From contig OZ244803.1 in NCBI GenBank assembly GCA_965220045.1, forward strand, positions 1,178,001-1,242,000: DNA of 64,000 nt, written 5' to 3'. Source of the DNA: VXOZ01 sp965220045. GTDB taxonomy: Bacteria; Chloroflexota; UBA11872; VXOZ01. The notes under the pieces are model-generated. The model saw only the letters and a program-made list of their open reading frames with translations. It did not search any database and was not told the origin of the DNA. Below, piece after piece: positions 16,030-25,481 of this stretch (its first letter is position 1; each line of letters begins with the position of its first letter). A program made the position numbers and the translations under genes.

Positions 16030-16884
16030 GTGACTGCACCCACTTTGCCGTTCTCGCCGGACCGCATTGACGACGTATTGCGCCGCGCAATGGCGGAAGA
16101 CGTAGGCGCGGGCGACGTCACGACGCTCGCTCTCGTCCCTTCCAACCAAGCAGGGACGGCGGTTGCACTCTCAAAAGAAGCCGGAGTCTTGGCGGGCAAT
16201 GCCATCGGGGCCCGGGTATTCACGCTGCTTGATAGCGCCGTTAAAGCTACGCAGTTGCTTGAGGACGGCGACACGCTCACCCCGGGCGCTCGCTTCCTGC
16301 GCATCGAAGGCCCTTTGCAGACAATTCTGACAGGAGAGCGAGTTGCCCTGAATGTGCTTCGGCACCTCTCCGGCATAGCTACGCTCGCGCGTGCATTCGT
16401 GGAGGCCGTGGAAGGCACGGGCGCGCAGATTGTCGATACCCGCAAGACAACGCCCGGCTTGCGGCTCTTCGAGAAGTACGCCGTACGCGTCGGAGGCGGT
16501 CACAATCACCGCATGGGTCTCTTCGATGGTGTGCTTATCAAGGACAACCATATTGCCGCGTGCGGGTCCGTTTCCGCGGCGGTAAAGAGAGCGCGGGAGT
16601 CCGTTCATCACTTGCTCAAGATCCAGATAGAGGCCAAGACCCTCGCGCAGGTAGCCGAGGCTTTGGAGGCGGGTGCAGATGGCATTCTGCTGGACAACAT
16701 GTCACCGGCCACCATGGCCGAAGCGGTGACTATGGCGCGGGGTAGAGCATTTACAGAGGCTTCCGGGGGCATTACGCTAGAGTCGGTTAGAGACGCTGCG
16801 TGCAGTGGTGTAGACTTAATCTCGGTGGGGATGCTCACGCATTCGGCACCGGCGTTAGACCTTAGTCTTGATATTGAAGGGTAG
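16030..16884 (+). CDS. nadC: Nicotinate-nucleotide pyrophosphorylase (quinolinate phosphoribosyltransferase) NadC
   Basis: NadC converts quinolinate and PRPP to nicotinate mononucleotide. The 284-aa protein has the family signatures EDVGAGDVTT, GERVALNVLRHLSGIAT, DTRKTTPGLRLFEKYAVRVG, GGHNHRMGLFDGVLIKDNH and the phosphate-binding ASGGITLE and ISVGMLTHSA. Length is normal. The start is GTG with GAGGCAG upstream. It is the second gene of a nadB-nadC operon, and the next gene starts 4 bases after its stop. Confidence 0.97.
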   Translation: MTAPTLPFSPDRIDDVLRRAMAEDVGAGDVTTLALVPSNQAGTAVALSKEAGVLAGNAIGARVFTLLDSAVKATQLLEDGDTLTPGARFLRIEGPLQTILTGERVALNVLRHLSGIATLARAFVEAVEGTGAQIVDTRKTTPGLRLFEKYAVRVGGGHNHRMGLFDGVLIKDNHIAACGSVSAAVKRARESVHHLLKIQIEAKTLAQVAEALEAGADGILLDNMSPATMAEAVTMARGRAFTEASGGITLESVRDAACSGVDLISVGMLTHSAPALDLSLDIEG

Positions 16885-16888
16885 GCGG

Positions 16889-17251
16889 ATGGCTCCGGCA
16901 CTGGTATTTGAGCGGCAATACCGTACCCCCTCGTCCGAGGGCTATCGGGTGCAGAAAGAAGGAGCACAGCTCGCTCAGATTGAGTTGCATTATGCGCACT
17001 CGGTCGTCTATTGTACGCTGGTGTTGTTTCAGGAACTCTCCGAGCACGAGCAATTCGCTATGATCGAGGAAATTGACGATCATCTTGTTCTTTCCGCCGA
17101 GGTACCCCGCGAGGACCTCATGGTCACGGTCTATCGCGGCGCGGAAGTCGGATTCTACAACGACGACATGTTCAGCCACATACGCGCCGAAGAAGAGCTG
17201 CAGAGCGCGCCGACCCCACCAGCGGACGATGTGGCGCCGTACGGCAACTGA
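16889..17251 (+). CDS. Small uncharacterised protein of the nadBC operon
   Basis: The gene encodes 120 aa with no domain I can name. It is soluble and acidic, with a mixed alpha/beta pattern: LVFERQYRTPSSEGYRVQKE, then LAQIELHYAHSVVYCTLVLF, a helix HEQFAMIEEIDDHLV, and LMVTVYRGAEVGFYND. The tail is low-complexity and rich in Pro and Ala. The ATG at 16889 follows AGGCGG and lies 4 bases after the nadC stop, so it is very likely co-translated with nadC. A role in NAD metabolism is suggested only by position. Confidence 0.7.
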   Translation: MAPALVFERQYRTPSSEGYRVQKEGAQLAQIELHYAHSVVYCTLVLFQELSEHEQFAMIEEIDDHLVLSAEVPREDLMVTVYRGAEVGFYNDDMFSHIRAEEELQSAPTPPADDVAPYGN

Positions 17252-17290
17252 GTAGCGCCTGTGCTCGCTCAGAGAGTTCAGCGGATGATC

Positions 17291-17881
17291 TTACCGCGGC
17301 TGCACGAGGGCAAGCGAGCCTTCGAGAGCGAGCAGCCGTTCCTTCCATGGCAGACCGCGCGTATAGCCGCCAAAGGTGCCGTCACTGGCGATCACGCGGT
17401 GGCAGGGCACGATGATTGGCAGTGGATTCTGCCCCAAGGCATTGCCCACGGCTCGATAGGCCAGCGGCCTCCCGATGCGCCTGGCAATTTCCTGGTACGT
17501 CGCGAGTTTGCCGAATTCCACAGAGTTAGTCTCTGCCCACACCGCGCGTTGGAAGGGCGTACCGTTAAGGGTGACGGGAACGCTGAACGTCGTCAGCCCT
17601 TCACCGGCAAAGAACGCGTGCAATTCCCTCACGGCGGCAGCGGCAATTGTCTCCGCGTCGACGTTTGCGCCGGGGGACATGCCTGCCTCTTCTTCCAGCG
17701 CTTTGCCGGCTGCGAGAGCGTTCTCGTGTCCAAAGGTGGCCCCACAGACCCCGGTGGGCGTCACAGCCACGGCGAACCATCCCCAATCCCGTGCCGCCTC
17801 AGCGATGCGTACAACACACTGACTTGCTAGTGGATTGTGATTGGAGTGCCCATTCGGTGTAGGAGGGGCTTCACTCTGCAT
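17291..17881 (-). CDS. ogt: Methylated-DNA--[protein]-cysteine S-methyltransferase
   Basis: This is a suicide repair protein that takes the alkyl group from O6-alkylguanine. The 196-aa protein has the active-site IIVPCHRVIASDGTFGGY near residue 155 and the recognition helix RAVGNALGQNPLP. The N-terminal domain is of the Ogt/MGMT type. The gene converges on the nadBC unit and follows the MoxR gene on the same strand, 63 bases downstream. Confidence 0.93.
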   Translation of the reverse strand: MQSEAPPTPNGHSNHNPLASQCVVRIAEAARDWGWFAVAVTPTGVCGATFGHENALAAGKALEEEAGMSPGANVDAETIAAAAVRELHAFFAGEGLTTFSVPVTLNGTPFQRAVWAETNSVEFGKLATYQEIARRIGRPLAYRAVGNALGQNPLPIIVPCHRVIASDGTFGGYTRGLPWKERLLALEGSLALVQPR

Positions 17882-17944
17882 AGTTGAGCCTTCGAATTCG
17901 CGGAATCTAGCACAAATCGCCGCAAGACAAGCCTGAGTTCGTCG

Positions 17945-18889
17945 CTAGACCCTGGCCCCAGGCACGGGTACGGACTCCAGGAGTTCGAGGATTACGTCGT
18001 TTGTGCTCGTATTGCGCACCCCCGCGCCGGGACTGACGATCAGCCGGTGGGCAAGCGTCGGGACGGCCATGTACTTTACGTCGTCGGGAGTAGCGTAGTC
18101 GCGACCCATCAGGGTTGCCCGTGCTTGCGCGGTATGGTCGAGTGCTAGGCTGCCGCGGGGACTCGCGCCCAGGTACACGTCAGGGTGCTGACGCGTGGCA
18201 TTCACTAGCTCCACTATGTACTCCCGCACCAAGCGGTCAACATAGACTTCCCGCGTCCGCTGCTGCATATCAACCAATTCGCGAACTTCCACCACTTGAC
18301 CAATCTCGTCGAGGGGCTGCGAACGTTGCTGCGTTTCAAGGACGGACATTTCATCGGCGCGGCGGGGGTAGCCAAGCTCGATGCGCATGAGAAAGCGGTC
18401 GAGTTGCGCCTCTGGCAGCGGGAACGTGCCTTCATACTCGATAGGGTTCTGTGTTGCGAGCACGAGAAAGGGGTTTGGCAATGGGAACGTCTGACCTTCA
18501 ACCGTTACATTGTGCTCTTCCATGGCTTCAAGCAGCGCCGACTGCGTCTTGGGGGTAGCGCGGTTGATTTCATCCGCCAGGACGATCTGAGCCATGATGG
18601 GTCCGGGGCGGAATTCGAATTCATTCGTCTTCTGGTTGAAAATGAACACGCCGGTGATATCGCTTGGCAGCATGTCAGGCGTGAATTGGAGGCGTTTGAA
18701 GCTGCATCCGATGGACCGCGCAACGGCTTTCGCGAGCGAGGTCTTGCCGACGCCGGGTACGTCTTCAACTAAGACGTGTCCCCCACAGAGCAAGGCAATC
18801 AGGGCCAATTCAACTTCGGCGTGCTTGCCTATGATTACCCGCTCGACGTTTTCAATCACACGCTCGGCGAAATCCTGGATTCCTTCCAT
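17945..18889 (-). CDS. MoxR family AAA+ ATPase
   Basis: MoxR ATPases are chaperone-like and usually mature metalloenzymes or von Willebrand-domain complexes. The 314-aa protein has Walker A DVPGVGKTSLAKA near residue 45, Walker B IVLADEINRATPKTQ near 100, sensor 1 LATQNPIEYEGTFPLPEAQLDRF, and the C-terminal lid with GASPRGSLAL. The ATG at 18889 starts directly at the conserved helix and was preferred to a start ten codons upstream. Partner genes normally next to moxR (DUF58, transglutaminase, VWA) are missing: the next gene is ogt. A possible -10 (TATACT) lies at 18936-18941 on the minus strand. Confidence 0.94.
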   Translation of the reverse strand: MEGIQDFAERVIENVERVIIGKHAEVELALIALLCGGHVLVEDVPGVGKTSLAKAVARSIGCSFKRLQFTPDMLPSDITGVFIFNQKTNEFEFRPGPIMAQIVLADEINRATPKTQSALLEAMEEHNVTVEGQTFPLPNPFLVLATQNPIEYEGTFPLPEAQLDRFLMRIELGYPRRADEMSVLETQQRSQPLDEIGQVVEVRELVDMQQRTREVYVDRLVREYIVELVNATRQHPDVYLGASPRGSLALDHTAQARATLMGRDYATPDDVKYMAVPTLAHRLIVSPGAGVRNTSTNDVILELLESVPVPGARV

Positions 18890-19104
18890 GGTCGCGACCC
18901 TACCCTTCTTGGCACGCAATCTGGTTTGTAACTCAAGTATACACGCTGCTGCTCTCGCGCTTGGTTCGCAGGCAGCCGAAGCAAGCGCGGGATCTGTGGC
19001 GCGACAGAGAGTTTGCGTTGCGCCGAGGGGCGCCCATAGCTTGCCTAGCTCTATTGTAGCTACTATGCTGAATTAAACCTGAGATCACCTGAAGGAGCAG
19101 AATA

Positions 19105-19887
19105 GTGACCCTAGAGCAAATCGGCCTGCGTCGCAGAATCGCGCGCAATGAGACTCTATACGGCGTGTTCGTAGACGCGCCCACCATCTCACACGTGGAG
19201 ACCCTCGCGATCGCCGGGTTTGACTTCGTGATTCTCGACCAGGAACACGGCCACATCAACGCTGAGAGCCTGGTGCATCTTGTGAGCGCATGCGACCACT
19301 TCGGAATCGCTTCCCTCGTGCGCATACCTACGCTGGCTTCGTGGCTGATCGGTCCCGCGCTTGATTGCGGTTCGTCGGGGGTCCAGGTGCCGTTCGTCTC
19401 AAGCGCGGATGAGGCGGAGGCTGCAGTTGCTGCTGCTCGTTTTTCGCCTGACGGAGAGCGCGGCGTGCACGTATTCCTGCGGGGCGGGCAGTACGGCGCC
19501 TTGGGAGCGGAGGGGTTCTTTAGAGCCTGCAATGAAAACCAGGCCGTCGTGCTCCAGGTGGAAGGCACGCGCGGCGTAGAGAACCTTGAAGAAATCGCCG
19601 CCGTGCCCGGCTATGATTCTATTTTCATTGGGCCGTACGATCTCTCACAGTCACTTGGCGTTCCCGGCCAAACCGGGCATGCGAGCGTCGTAGACGTAAT
19701 CGAGCGGGCGGTCACTCAGTGCAAGCAGCACGGCAAGGTGGTCGGCACGTTTGTGAATACGCCGGAAGACGCCGCCATGTGGGCAAAGCGTGGAGTGCAA
19801 ATGGTATCCGTTTCGTGTGACACGAACATCTTCTATCGTGCGTGCACGGAACTGCGGCAGTCGATTGCTGAAGCTGCAGACGCGTAG
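19105..19887 (+). CDS. HpcH/HpaI aldolase family protein
   Basis: This is a class II, metal-dependent aldolase of the 2-keto-3-deoxy-sugar-acid/4-hydroxy-2-oxo-heptanedioate type, which cleaves to pyruvate and an aldehyde. The 260-aa TIM barrel has FVILDQEHGHIN (catalytic region), SLVRIPT, GVQVPFVSSADEAEAAV, and the family hallmark FIGPYDLSQSLGVPGQ. The start is GTG with AAGGAG eight bases upstream. It stands alone, divergent from moxR. The exact substrate cannot be told from the sequence. Confidence 0.9.
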   Translation: MTLEQIGLRRRIARNETLYGVFVDAPTISHVETLAIAGFDFVILDQEHGHINAESLVHLVSACDHFGIASLVRIPTLASWLIGPALDCGSSGVQVPFVSSADEAEAAVAAARFSPDGERGVHVFLRGGQYGALGAEGFFRACNENQAVVLQVEGTRGVENLEEIAAVPGYDSIFIGPYDLSQSLGVPGQTGHASVVDVIERAVTQCKQHGKVVGTFVNTPEDAAMWAKRGVQMVSVSCDTNIFYRACTELRQSIAEAADA

Positions 19888-20020
19888 GCTACCGCGGTTG
19901 CAGGCGCGGCTCTAGAGTTGCTGGCAAACGGACTTGACCCCGTGACTTGAGACTCCTGACGTCAACGCACCCATTGCACGACGTTTGAGAGGGGGCATGG
20001 AACGGATCACGGACAGCAAT

Positions 20021-20899
20021 TCAGAGCGGCACCCGTAGGAACTCCCTGCCGAGTATGATTTCGCCATCGAACTCGGTGGCCACCTCCGCGACGACGCGCT
20101 CCGCCTGGCCCGGCGCTGGATCACCCAGTGTTTCCGCGCCAATGGCGCGCGTGGTGTGTACCAAGACGAGGCGCTTTACTTGCGCCTCGCGCGCGACGCG
20201 GCCGGCGGAAATAGTCCCAAGATTCGCGTCTCGCTCCTCTTCCCGCGCTTGTGATCGGGACATGTGGCACATCGCTACGAGGGTATCGGCGCCGCGAGCG
20301 AGATCTATGAGGTTTTGGTCCGGGCCGGCGTCACCGGTGAACACCATGGAACCTTCGTCGCTGTTCAGACGGTAGGCCAGAGATTCAAGCCAGGGCTGCA
20401 CGTGCTGCGTGGCCGCGCACACTACTTCCCAGTTCTCGCCCTCGCACACGGGTCCGGGTGCGATGTCCTTGACGGATACGTCCGGTGGAGTGCGCGGCAG
20501 TATGCCGCCTCGCTGCCGGTACCCTCTGACGCTGATCGGATGGTTGATTCTTGCTTTGATGTCCGGAGCAAAAGCCCCGGTGTCAGGATTGATGAGACGG
20601 TCTGTTAGCTGCTCCGTGTGCTGCGGCCCGAAGACGTGTAACTGGGCTACATCGCCGTAGCCGGTATCCCAGCGTGAGAGGAGAAAGCCGGGGTAATCCG
20701 CATTGTGGTCGTAGTGATGGTGTGAGAAGAAGAGATAGCCAATGCTCGCGGGCGCCATGCCCGCCTTGAGCAGCTTGTAAGTGGTTGCCGGTCCGCAGTC
20801 AAAGAGGAGATGATCCGACCCTAGATTGACTACATAGGCGGAGCCGTATTGTGTGGCACTCAGTCCCGGGGTGCCGGCGCCCAGTATCAAGAGTTGCAC
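20021..20899 (-). CDS. MBL-fold metallo-hydrolase (RNase Z/arylsulfatase-like)
   Basis: The 292-aa protein starts with LLILGAGTPGLSATQYGSA, like RNase Z and related arylsulfatase-type hydrolases. The metal motif is FFSHHHYDHNADY (HxHxDH), and later ligands lie in VFTGDAGPD and LVLVHTTRAI. No flexible arm typical of tRNase Z is evident, so a small-molecule hydrolase is more likely. It starts with GTG. It is convergent with the aldolase gene and lies downstream of the sensor kinase on the same strand, separated by 351 bases. Confidence 0.85.
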   Translation of the reverse strand: MQLLILGAGTPGLSATQYGSAYVVNLGSDHLLFDCGPATTYKLLKAGMAPASIGYLFFSHHHYDHNADYPGFLLSRWDTGYGDVAQLHVFGPQHTEQLTDRLINPDTGAFAPDIKARINHPISVRGYRQRGGILPRTPPDVSVKDIAPGPVCEGENWEVVCAATQHVQPWLESLAYRLNSDEGSMVFTGDAGPDQNLIDLARGADTLVAMCHMSRSQAREEERDANLGTISAGRVAREAQVKRLVLVHTTRAIGAETLGDPAPGQAERVVAEVATEFDGEIILGREFLRVPL

Positions 20900-21250
20900 T
20901 CCACCATCCTTGACGATGCCCGCTGTTTGTTCGGTCCAAGGTCTTTACTGTTCAATGCTGCCGGCAGGGCAACAATCACAGACCGGCGTGACTATGGTAA
21001 ATCACAGGGCTTTTACTAGCTGCAAAAAGCACCTGCTCGAGATTCCCGCTATTCAGCCTTCGTGCCGTTCGTACGCATGCCCTCTCTTTACGGAGACTCT
21101 TGCGTAACCCTCGCCACAGCGAGATAGCCCCCTCTCCCCGAGGAGAGGGGGCACCCCTTGCCCTCTAGACTCAGTTGCGCAAAGGTCTCCTACGGCAGGC
21201 TCTCTGCCAACGCCAGGAGAGGTAGTCGGGTCAAGTGGTTTCCCTCAGGC
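20900..21250. other. Intergenic region between the sensor kinase and the MBL hydrolase
   Basis: No gene is seen. It holds the G+C-rich hairpin at 21128-21151 listed separately; the rest has no recognised feature. Confidence 0.4.
21128..21151. repeat. CCCTCTCC/GGAGAGGG palindromic element, copy 1
   Basis: This is a perfect 10-base-pair hairpin: CCCCCTCTCC, loop CCGA, GGAGAGGGGG. It lies after the sensor kinase gene (minus strand) and could act in termination or mRNA stability, but lacks a T tract. A related element lies at 28156-28190. Confidence 0.55.
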
Positions 21251-23284
21251 TCAGTCCTTCCACCACACGGTCCAGAAGTCATCGCGCTTCGCCGGAAACG
21301 TAATCCGTGCCGTTGCGCCGCCCTGCGGTTCGTTCTCGATCAGGAAAGTGCCGGATAGCTCATTGGTTACCAGTTGCTCCACAATGCTTAGGCCCAGACC
21401 GGCGTGTGTTTGCAGAGTGAAGTCCTCCGGCATGCCACGCCCACTGTTCCACACGTCAACGGCAATGGTGCCGTCACCATGTGATGCCGACACGCGGATG
21501 CTCCCTACCGGATGGCCTTCCAGTCCGTGCATGATGGCATTTGAGACAAGTTCATTGAGCACGAGCGCAAAGAGCGTGGCCTGTTTCGAACCAAGCTCGA
21601 TTGGCGCAGGCTCAATCGAGAACTTTATCTCTTGGCTGGGCGGCACCAGGTCCTTGAGCACTATATCCATTATGCGATTGGCGATCTCACCTACTGTGGC
21701 CAGACCAATGTCCTCTTCCGAAAACAGCTCATGGACTGCGGCAATGCTCTCCACGCGCGCCGCACTGAGGCCCAGGAGGCCGGCCGCCTCCGGAGACTCT
21801 GCCCTTCGCATCTGTAGAGAGAGGAGAGAGGCAACGGTTTGGAGGTTGTTCTTGACACGATGCTGCATTTCCCGCATGAGCACTGCTTGGCTTTCGAGGG
21901 CTTTTTGGGACTCCTGATACAGACGCGCGTTCTCTATTGCCAGAGCCGCGTCATAGGCAAACATCGAGGCGAGCTGAATCTGCTCTTCGCTGAACCTCCG
22001 ACGCTCAACTCTAAAGACACTGATGCCGCCAAGCACCCTGTCGCGCGCAATGAGGGGCACCCAAAACATGGAGCGGATGCCTTCAGCCTCAAGCTGCGGA
22101 TGCACCTGGGCCAAGACCGGGTCGGATTGTGCATCCTCAATACGCACTGTATTGCGATCCAAGATGGACTGCCCAAGCGACCCCTCTCTCGCCGCAATGC
22201 GCAGAGTCTTATACTCATCGCTGATGTTATATCTCGCGACTACGAGGATTTCCTGGGCCTCTTCGTCTAACTTGAAAATTGCCGCTTTGTCGGCGTTCGA
22301 CAGTTCCGCAGCGTGCCGCACGATCATGTCAAGCACTTGATCGAGGTCGAGACTGGAGCCGATTGAGGCCGATACGCGCTGCAACGTCGTGAGCTGGCTC
22401 ACTTTCTCGCGCAGTTTCTCGTCTGTTTCCCCGTAGAGGCGCGCGTTATCAATTGCGATTGCCACCTGACCGCAGACAGTTTCAGCAAACCCGATTTCTT
22501 CTTGTGAGAATTTCCGCGGCAGGCGGGTCTGAATGTCGAGAACGCCGATGAGCCTATTCACCGTATAGAGGTTTATTGGGACCGACAGCAAACTGCGCAT
22601 GGGGTTTTCGACGAGCTCTGGGAATTGGACATAGCGCGGGTCTTCCCAGGCGTCTTCCAAGGCAACCGGCTTGCCGTGCTGCGCCGCCTGTCCCGTGATG
22701 CCTTCACCGAGTTCGAAGTGAATGCGTCCGACCACATGCGGACTCAACCCCGTGGTTGCACGCAACGTCAGCCGGCTCATCCCCTCATCGAACAGATAGA
22801 TGCTGCAGTCATCAAGTTGCAGCACATCGGTAACAGCCCGCACCGTCAAGTCCAACACTTGCTCCAGGTCCAGAGTAGAATTGGCGGCGTTGTTCACCCT
22901 TTGGATTGTTGTCAGATAGCCGACCCTTGCCTTGAGATTCTCTGTGCCAGTCTCTGCACGGACCTGTGAACACGCTTGGAGATGTTCCAGGAAGGCATAG
23001 TTGACTGACTGCGAGAATTCGAGCAGCTTAGCCGCGCTATGCGCCGAGTGACTGTCAAGTAACGGTACGACGAGCGCGAGGCGCTCCGTAAAGGTATGCC
23101 AAGCCCTCGTGACGGCGGCAGCATCGGGAAGATCCTCGATTAGCGAGCCTAGGGGAAGCGCCGCTTGAGGATCAAGGTCGTTGCAAAGTGCCTCTGCGAA
23201 TTCATGCAGTTCCGCAGGGGATAGCATAGCCCTGTGGTCGAAGAGCCAGCGTAGGTCAGAGCTGGTTAGAAGTTTCGCGCTCAT
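21251..23284 (-). CDS. Double-GAF sensor histidine kinase (HisKA_2 family)
   Basis: The 677-aa protein has no membrane helix or signal peptide and is probably a soluble sensor. The order is a helical N-terminus (about 1-125), GAF1 (about 140-285), GAF2 (about 305-455) and a HisKA_2 dimerisation domain with the phospho-acceptor in MQHRVKNNLQTVASLLSLQM. The HATPase domain has the N box LVLNELVSNAIMHG and G boxes NSGRGMP and GLGLSIV. Both GAF domains are introduced by the same TTIQRV / TTLQRV linker with LDLEQVLD or LDLDQVLD, which suggests internal duplication. No response regulator is adjacent. Confidence 0.93.
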   Translation of the reverse strand: MSAKLLTSSDLRWLFDHRAMLSPAELHEFAEALCNDLDPQAALPLGSLIEDLPDAAAVTRAWHTFTERLALVVPLLDSHSAHSAAKLLEFSQSVNYAFLEHLQACSQVRAETGTENLKARVGYLTTIQRVNNAANSTLDLEQVLDLTVRAVTDVLQLDDCSIYLFDEGMSRLTLRATTGLSPHVVGRIHFELGEGITGQAAQHGKPVALEDAWEDPRYVQFPELVENPMRSLLSVPINLYTVNRLIGVLDIQTRLPRKFSQEEIGFAETVCGQVAIAIDNARLYGETDEKLREKVSQLTTLQRVSASIGSSLDLDQVLDMIVRHAAELSNADKAAIFKLDEEAQEILVVARYNISDEYKTLRIAAREGSLGQSILDRNTVRIEDAQSDPVLAQVHPQLEAEGIRSMFWVPLIARDRVLGGISVFRVERRRFSEEQIQLASMFAYDAALAIENARLYQESQKALESQAVLMREMQHRVKNNLQTVASLLSLQMRRAESPEAAGLLGLSAARVESIAAVHELFSEEDIGLATVGEIANRIMDIVLKDLVPPSQEIKFSIEPAPIELGSKQATLFALVLNELVSNAIMHGLEGHPVGSIRVSASHGDGTIAVDVWNSGRGMPEDFTLQTHAGLGLSIVEQLVTNELSGTFLIENEPQGGATARITFPAKRDDFWTVWWKD

Positions 23285-23505
23285 GCTCTGCTGTCATTCT
23301 TCGTGTCCAATTCTGCCGACGGCGCGCCAAACGGTACCGAATACTCCGCAGACTCCAAGTGTTTTCTCACCCTGGATACGCCGTGGTCCTGAGCGCGCCC
23401 CGGCACCGCATTCAATCAAATCTGATACTATCATGCCACAGCAATCCGGGTGTGCGTCATGCATGGCTGACCACGCTGGCAATCTTCAACGAGGCAGTCT
23501 AGACG

Positions 23506-25467
23506 ATGGCAATAGATCGCCATTTCCTTTGGGAACCGCGCGGTGACTACCTCGCCCACTCACGCATTCACGACTTCATGGGAAGCCATGGCATATCCTC
23601 CTGGCAGGAACTCATCAGGCGGTCGCAGCGGGACATTGGTTGGTTTTGGGATGCCGCCATGCGTCACCTTGGGGTGGAGTGGTCAACCCCCTACGACGCA
23701 GTTTACGACGACTCAGACGGCATGCCGTGGACGAGATGGTTCTTGGGCGGCACTCTCAACGTCACCCACAACTGTATTGACCGCCACGTCAGGGACGGCC
23801 GCGGGGCAGGGCTAGCCCTGATTTGGGAGAGCGATGACGGCGAGACCCGCTCGGTCACGTACCGGGAACTCTACGAAAGGGTTTCCGATGTAGCGGCCTC
23901 GATGCAGCGGATGGGCATTGCTTCCGGTGACGTCGTTGGCCTGTGCGCACCGGTGTCTCCTGAAGCCGTGGCGGTGATGTTTGCGGCTATGAAGATCGGC
24001 GCCGTGTGCATGCAAATCGCCGCTCGCGCCGTGCCGCGGGATGTTGTTGAATCGCTTAATCGGGGACGCGCGCGTTTGCTCTTCACAGTAGACGCGTATC
24101 CTCGTGGCGGCAAGTGGACCGATTGCTCGCCTACGCTGCGCGCCGTTTCACAGGACGTGGAGTCGCTGGAGCACATCGTGATCATCCCAAGGCGAGACGT
24201 GCCCGGGTATACCACTGAGAAGTCTCTCTGCTGGTCGGATTTTGTTGCCTCTGGCAAAGGTGAAGTGTGCTCGCAGGCAGTGCCGGTAGACGCCGAACAC
24301 CCGAACCTCATTCTCTTCACCTCGGGCACTACCGGGAAATCTAAGGCCATAGTCCATACCCACGGCGGCTCGCTGGCGCAGGTCATCAAAGAGGTAGGCT
24401 ATGCCTTTGATTGTCAAGAGCAAGATCGATTCTGCTGGTTCACGAATTTTGGTTGGATGATGGCGCCCTGGGAGCTGATGGGCGTCCTCTTCTTTGGCGG
24501 CACGGTGGTGCTCTATGAAGGAACGCACGTCTACCCCACACCGCACCGGTTATTTGAACTGATTGAGAAACATCGCATTTCGATTTTCGGCTTCGTACCC
24601 ACTGGCATTCGACAGCTTGCAGCGCTGGAGGAAGACTTCAGCGCCCATGATCGCTCCTCTCTGCGTATTCTGGGGTCTACGGGTGAAATCCTCGATAACC
24701 AGGCGTGGCTATGGTACTTCAAGACCTTTGGCGAAGAGCGCTGCCCGATCATGAACATCTCCGGCGGTACAGAGGTCATCGGTTGTCTCCTTTCGCCGCT
24801 GCCGGTGATGCCGCTCAAGCCCGGAACCCTGGGAGCAGCGGGCTTGGGCATGGACCTGGCCGTAGTAGACGACGAGGGCACACCGGTCTTGGGCGGACTG
24901 GGCAATCTAGCTTGCCGGCAGCCGTTCCCCTCCATGACGCGGGGCTTTCTTGGCGAACGGGAGCGCTACCTAGAGACGTACTTTCCGCACGGCGAGAATT
25001 TGTGGATTCACGCCGACCGCGTCGAGGTGGACGATGACGGCCTGTGGTACATCCTCGGTCGGAGCGACGACCTCATCATTCGCGGCAGCATCAACCACGA
25101 TCCCGGCAAGATCGAGCAGGCGTTGCTTTCCTATCCCGGTTCGCCTCACGTGATCGAAGCAGCCGCAGTCGGCCCCCATGACGATGAATTGGGCCAGAAG
25201 ATCGTGTGTTTCGTAGTACCGGAACGCTCGCTCAGTGCGCCCGAGACCGAGGCATTCGTGTCCTCTCTCCGCCACCACGTAGGTGCGGCGTATGACCGGG
25301 CGGGCAGGCCGGATGAGGTCTATGTACTCGACGCGTTACCGAAGAACCTCGCGGCAAAAATCCCGCGCGGGCAAATCAGGCGCGCCTATGAAGGCCGGCC
25401 TCTGGGGGATGTATCGAAGCTGGACAATCCTCAGGCGCTCGCCGCAATACAATCAGTACACGTCTAA
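23506..25467 (+). CDS. AMP-dependent acyl-CoA synthetase (acetyl/acetoacetyl-CoA synthetase-like)
   Basis: This enzyme activates a carboxylic acid to its CoA thioester through an acyl-adenylate. The 653-aa protein has an ACAS-type N-terminal segment (WFLGGTLNVTHNCIDRHV), the ATP loop LILFTSGTTGKSKAIVHTHGG near residue 270 (given as LFTSGTTGKSKA), and GGTEVIG. WYILGRSDDLIIRG is present, and LPKNLAAKIPRGQIRR carries the likely catalytic lysine where acetyl-CoA synthetases have SGKIMRR. The substrate is unknown. A -10-like TACTAT with an upstream TG lies at 23426-23431. The dehydrogenase gene follows after 14 bases. Confidence 0.9.
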   Translation: MAIDRHFLWEPRGDYLAHSRIHDFMGSHGISSWQELIRRSQRDIGWFWDAAMRHLGVEWSTPYDAVYDDSDGMPWTRWFLGGTLNVTHNCIDRHVRDGRGAGLALIWESDDGETRSVTYRELYERVSDVAASMQRMGIASGDVVGLCAPVSPEAVAVMFAAMKIGAVCMQIAARAVPRDVVESLNRGRARLLFTVDAYPRGGKWTDCSPTLRAVSQDVESLEHIVIIPRRDVPGYTTEKSLCWSDFVASGKGEVCSQAVPVDAEHPNLILFTSGTTGKSKAIVHTHGGSLAQVIKEVGYAFDCQEQDRFCWFTNFGWMMAPWELMGVLFFGGTVVLYEGTHVYPTPHRLFELIEKHRISIFGFVPTGIRQLAALEEDFSAHDRSSLRILGSTGEILDNQAWLWYFKTFGEERCPIMNISGGTEVIGCLLSPLPVMPLKPGTLGAAGLGMDLAVVDDEGTPVLGGLGNLACRQPFPSMTRGFLGERERYLETYFPHGENLWIHADRVEVDDDGLWYILGRSDDLIIRGSINHDPGKIEQALLSYPGSPHVIEAAAVGPHDDELGQKIVCFVVPERSLSAPETEAFVSSLRHHVGAAYDRAGRPDEVYVLDALPKNLAAKIPRGQIRRAYEGRPLGDVSKLDNPQALAAIQSVHV

Positions 25468-25481
25468 GGAAGGTCTAGTCG

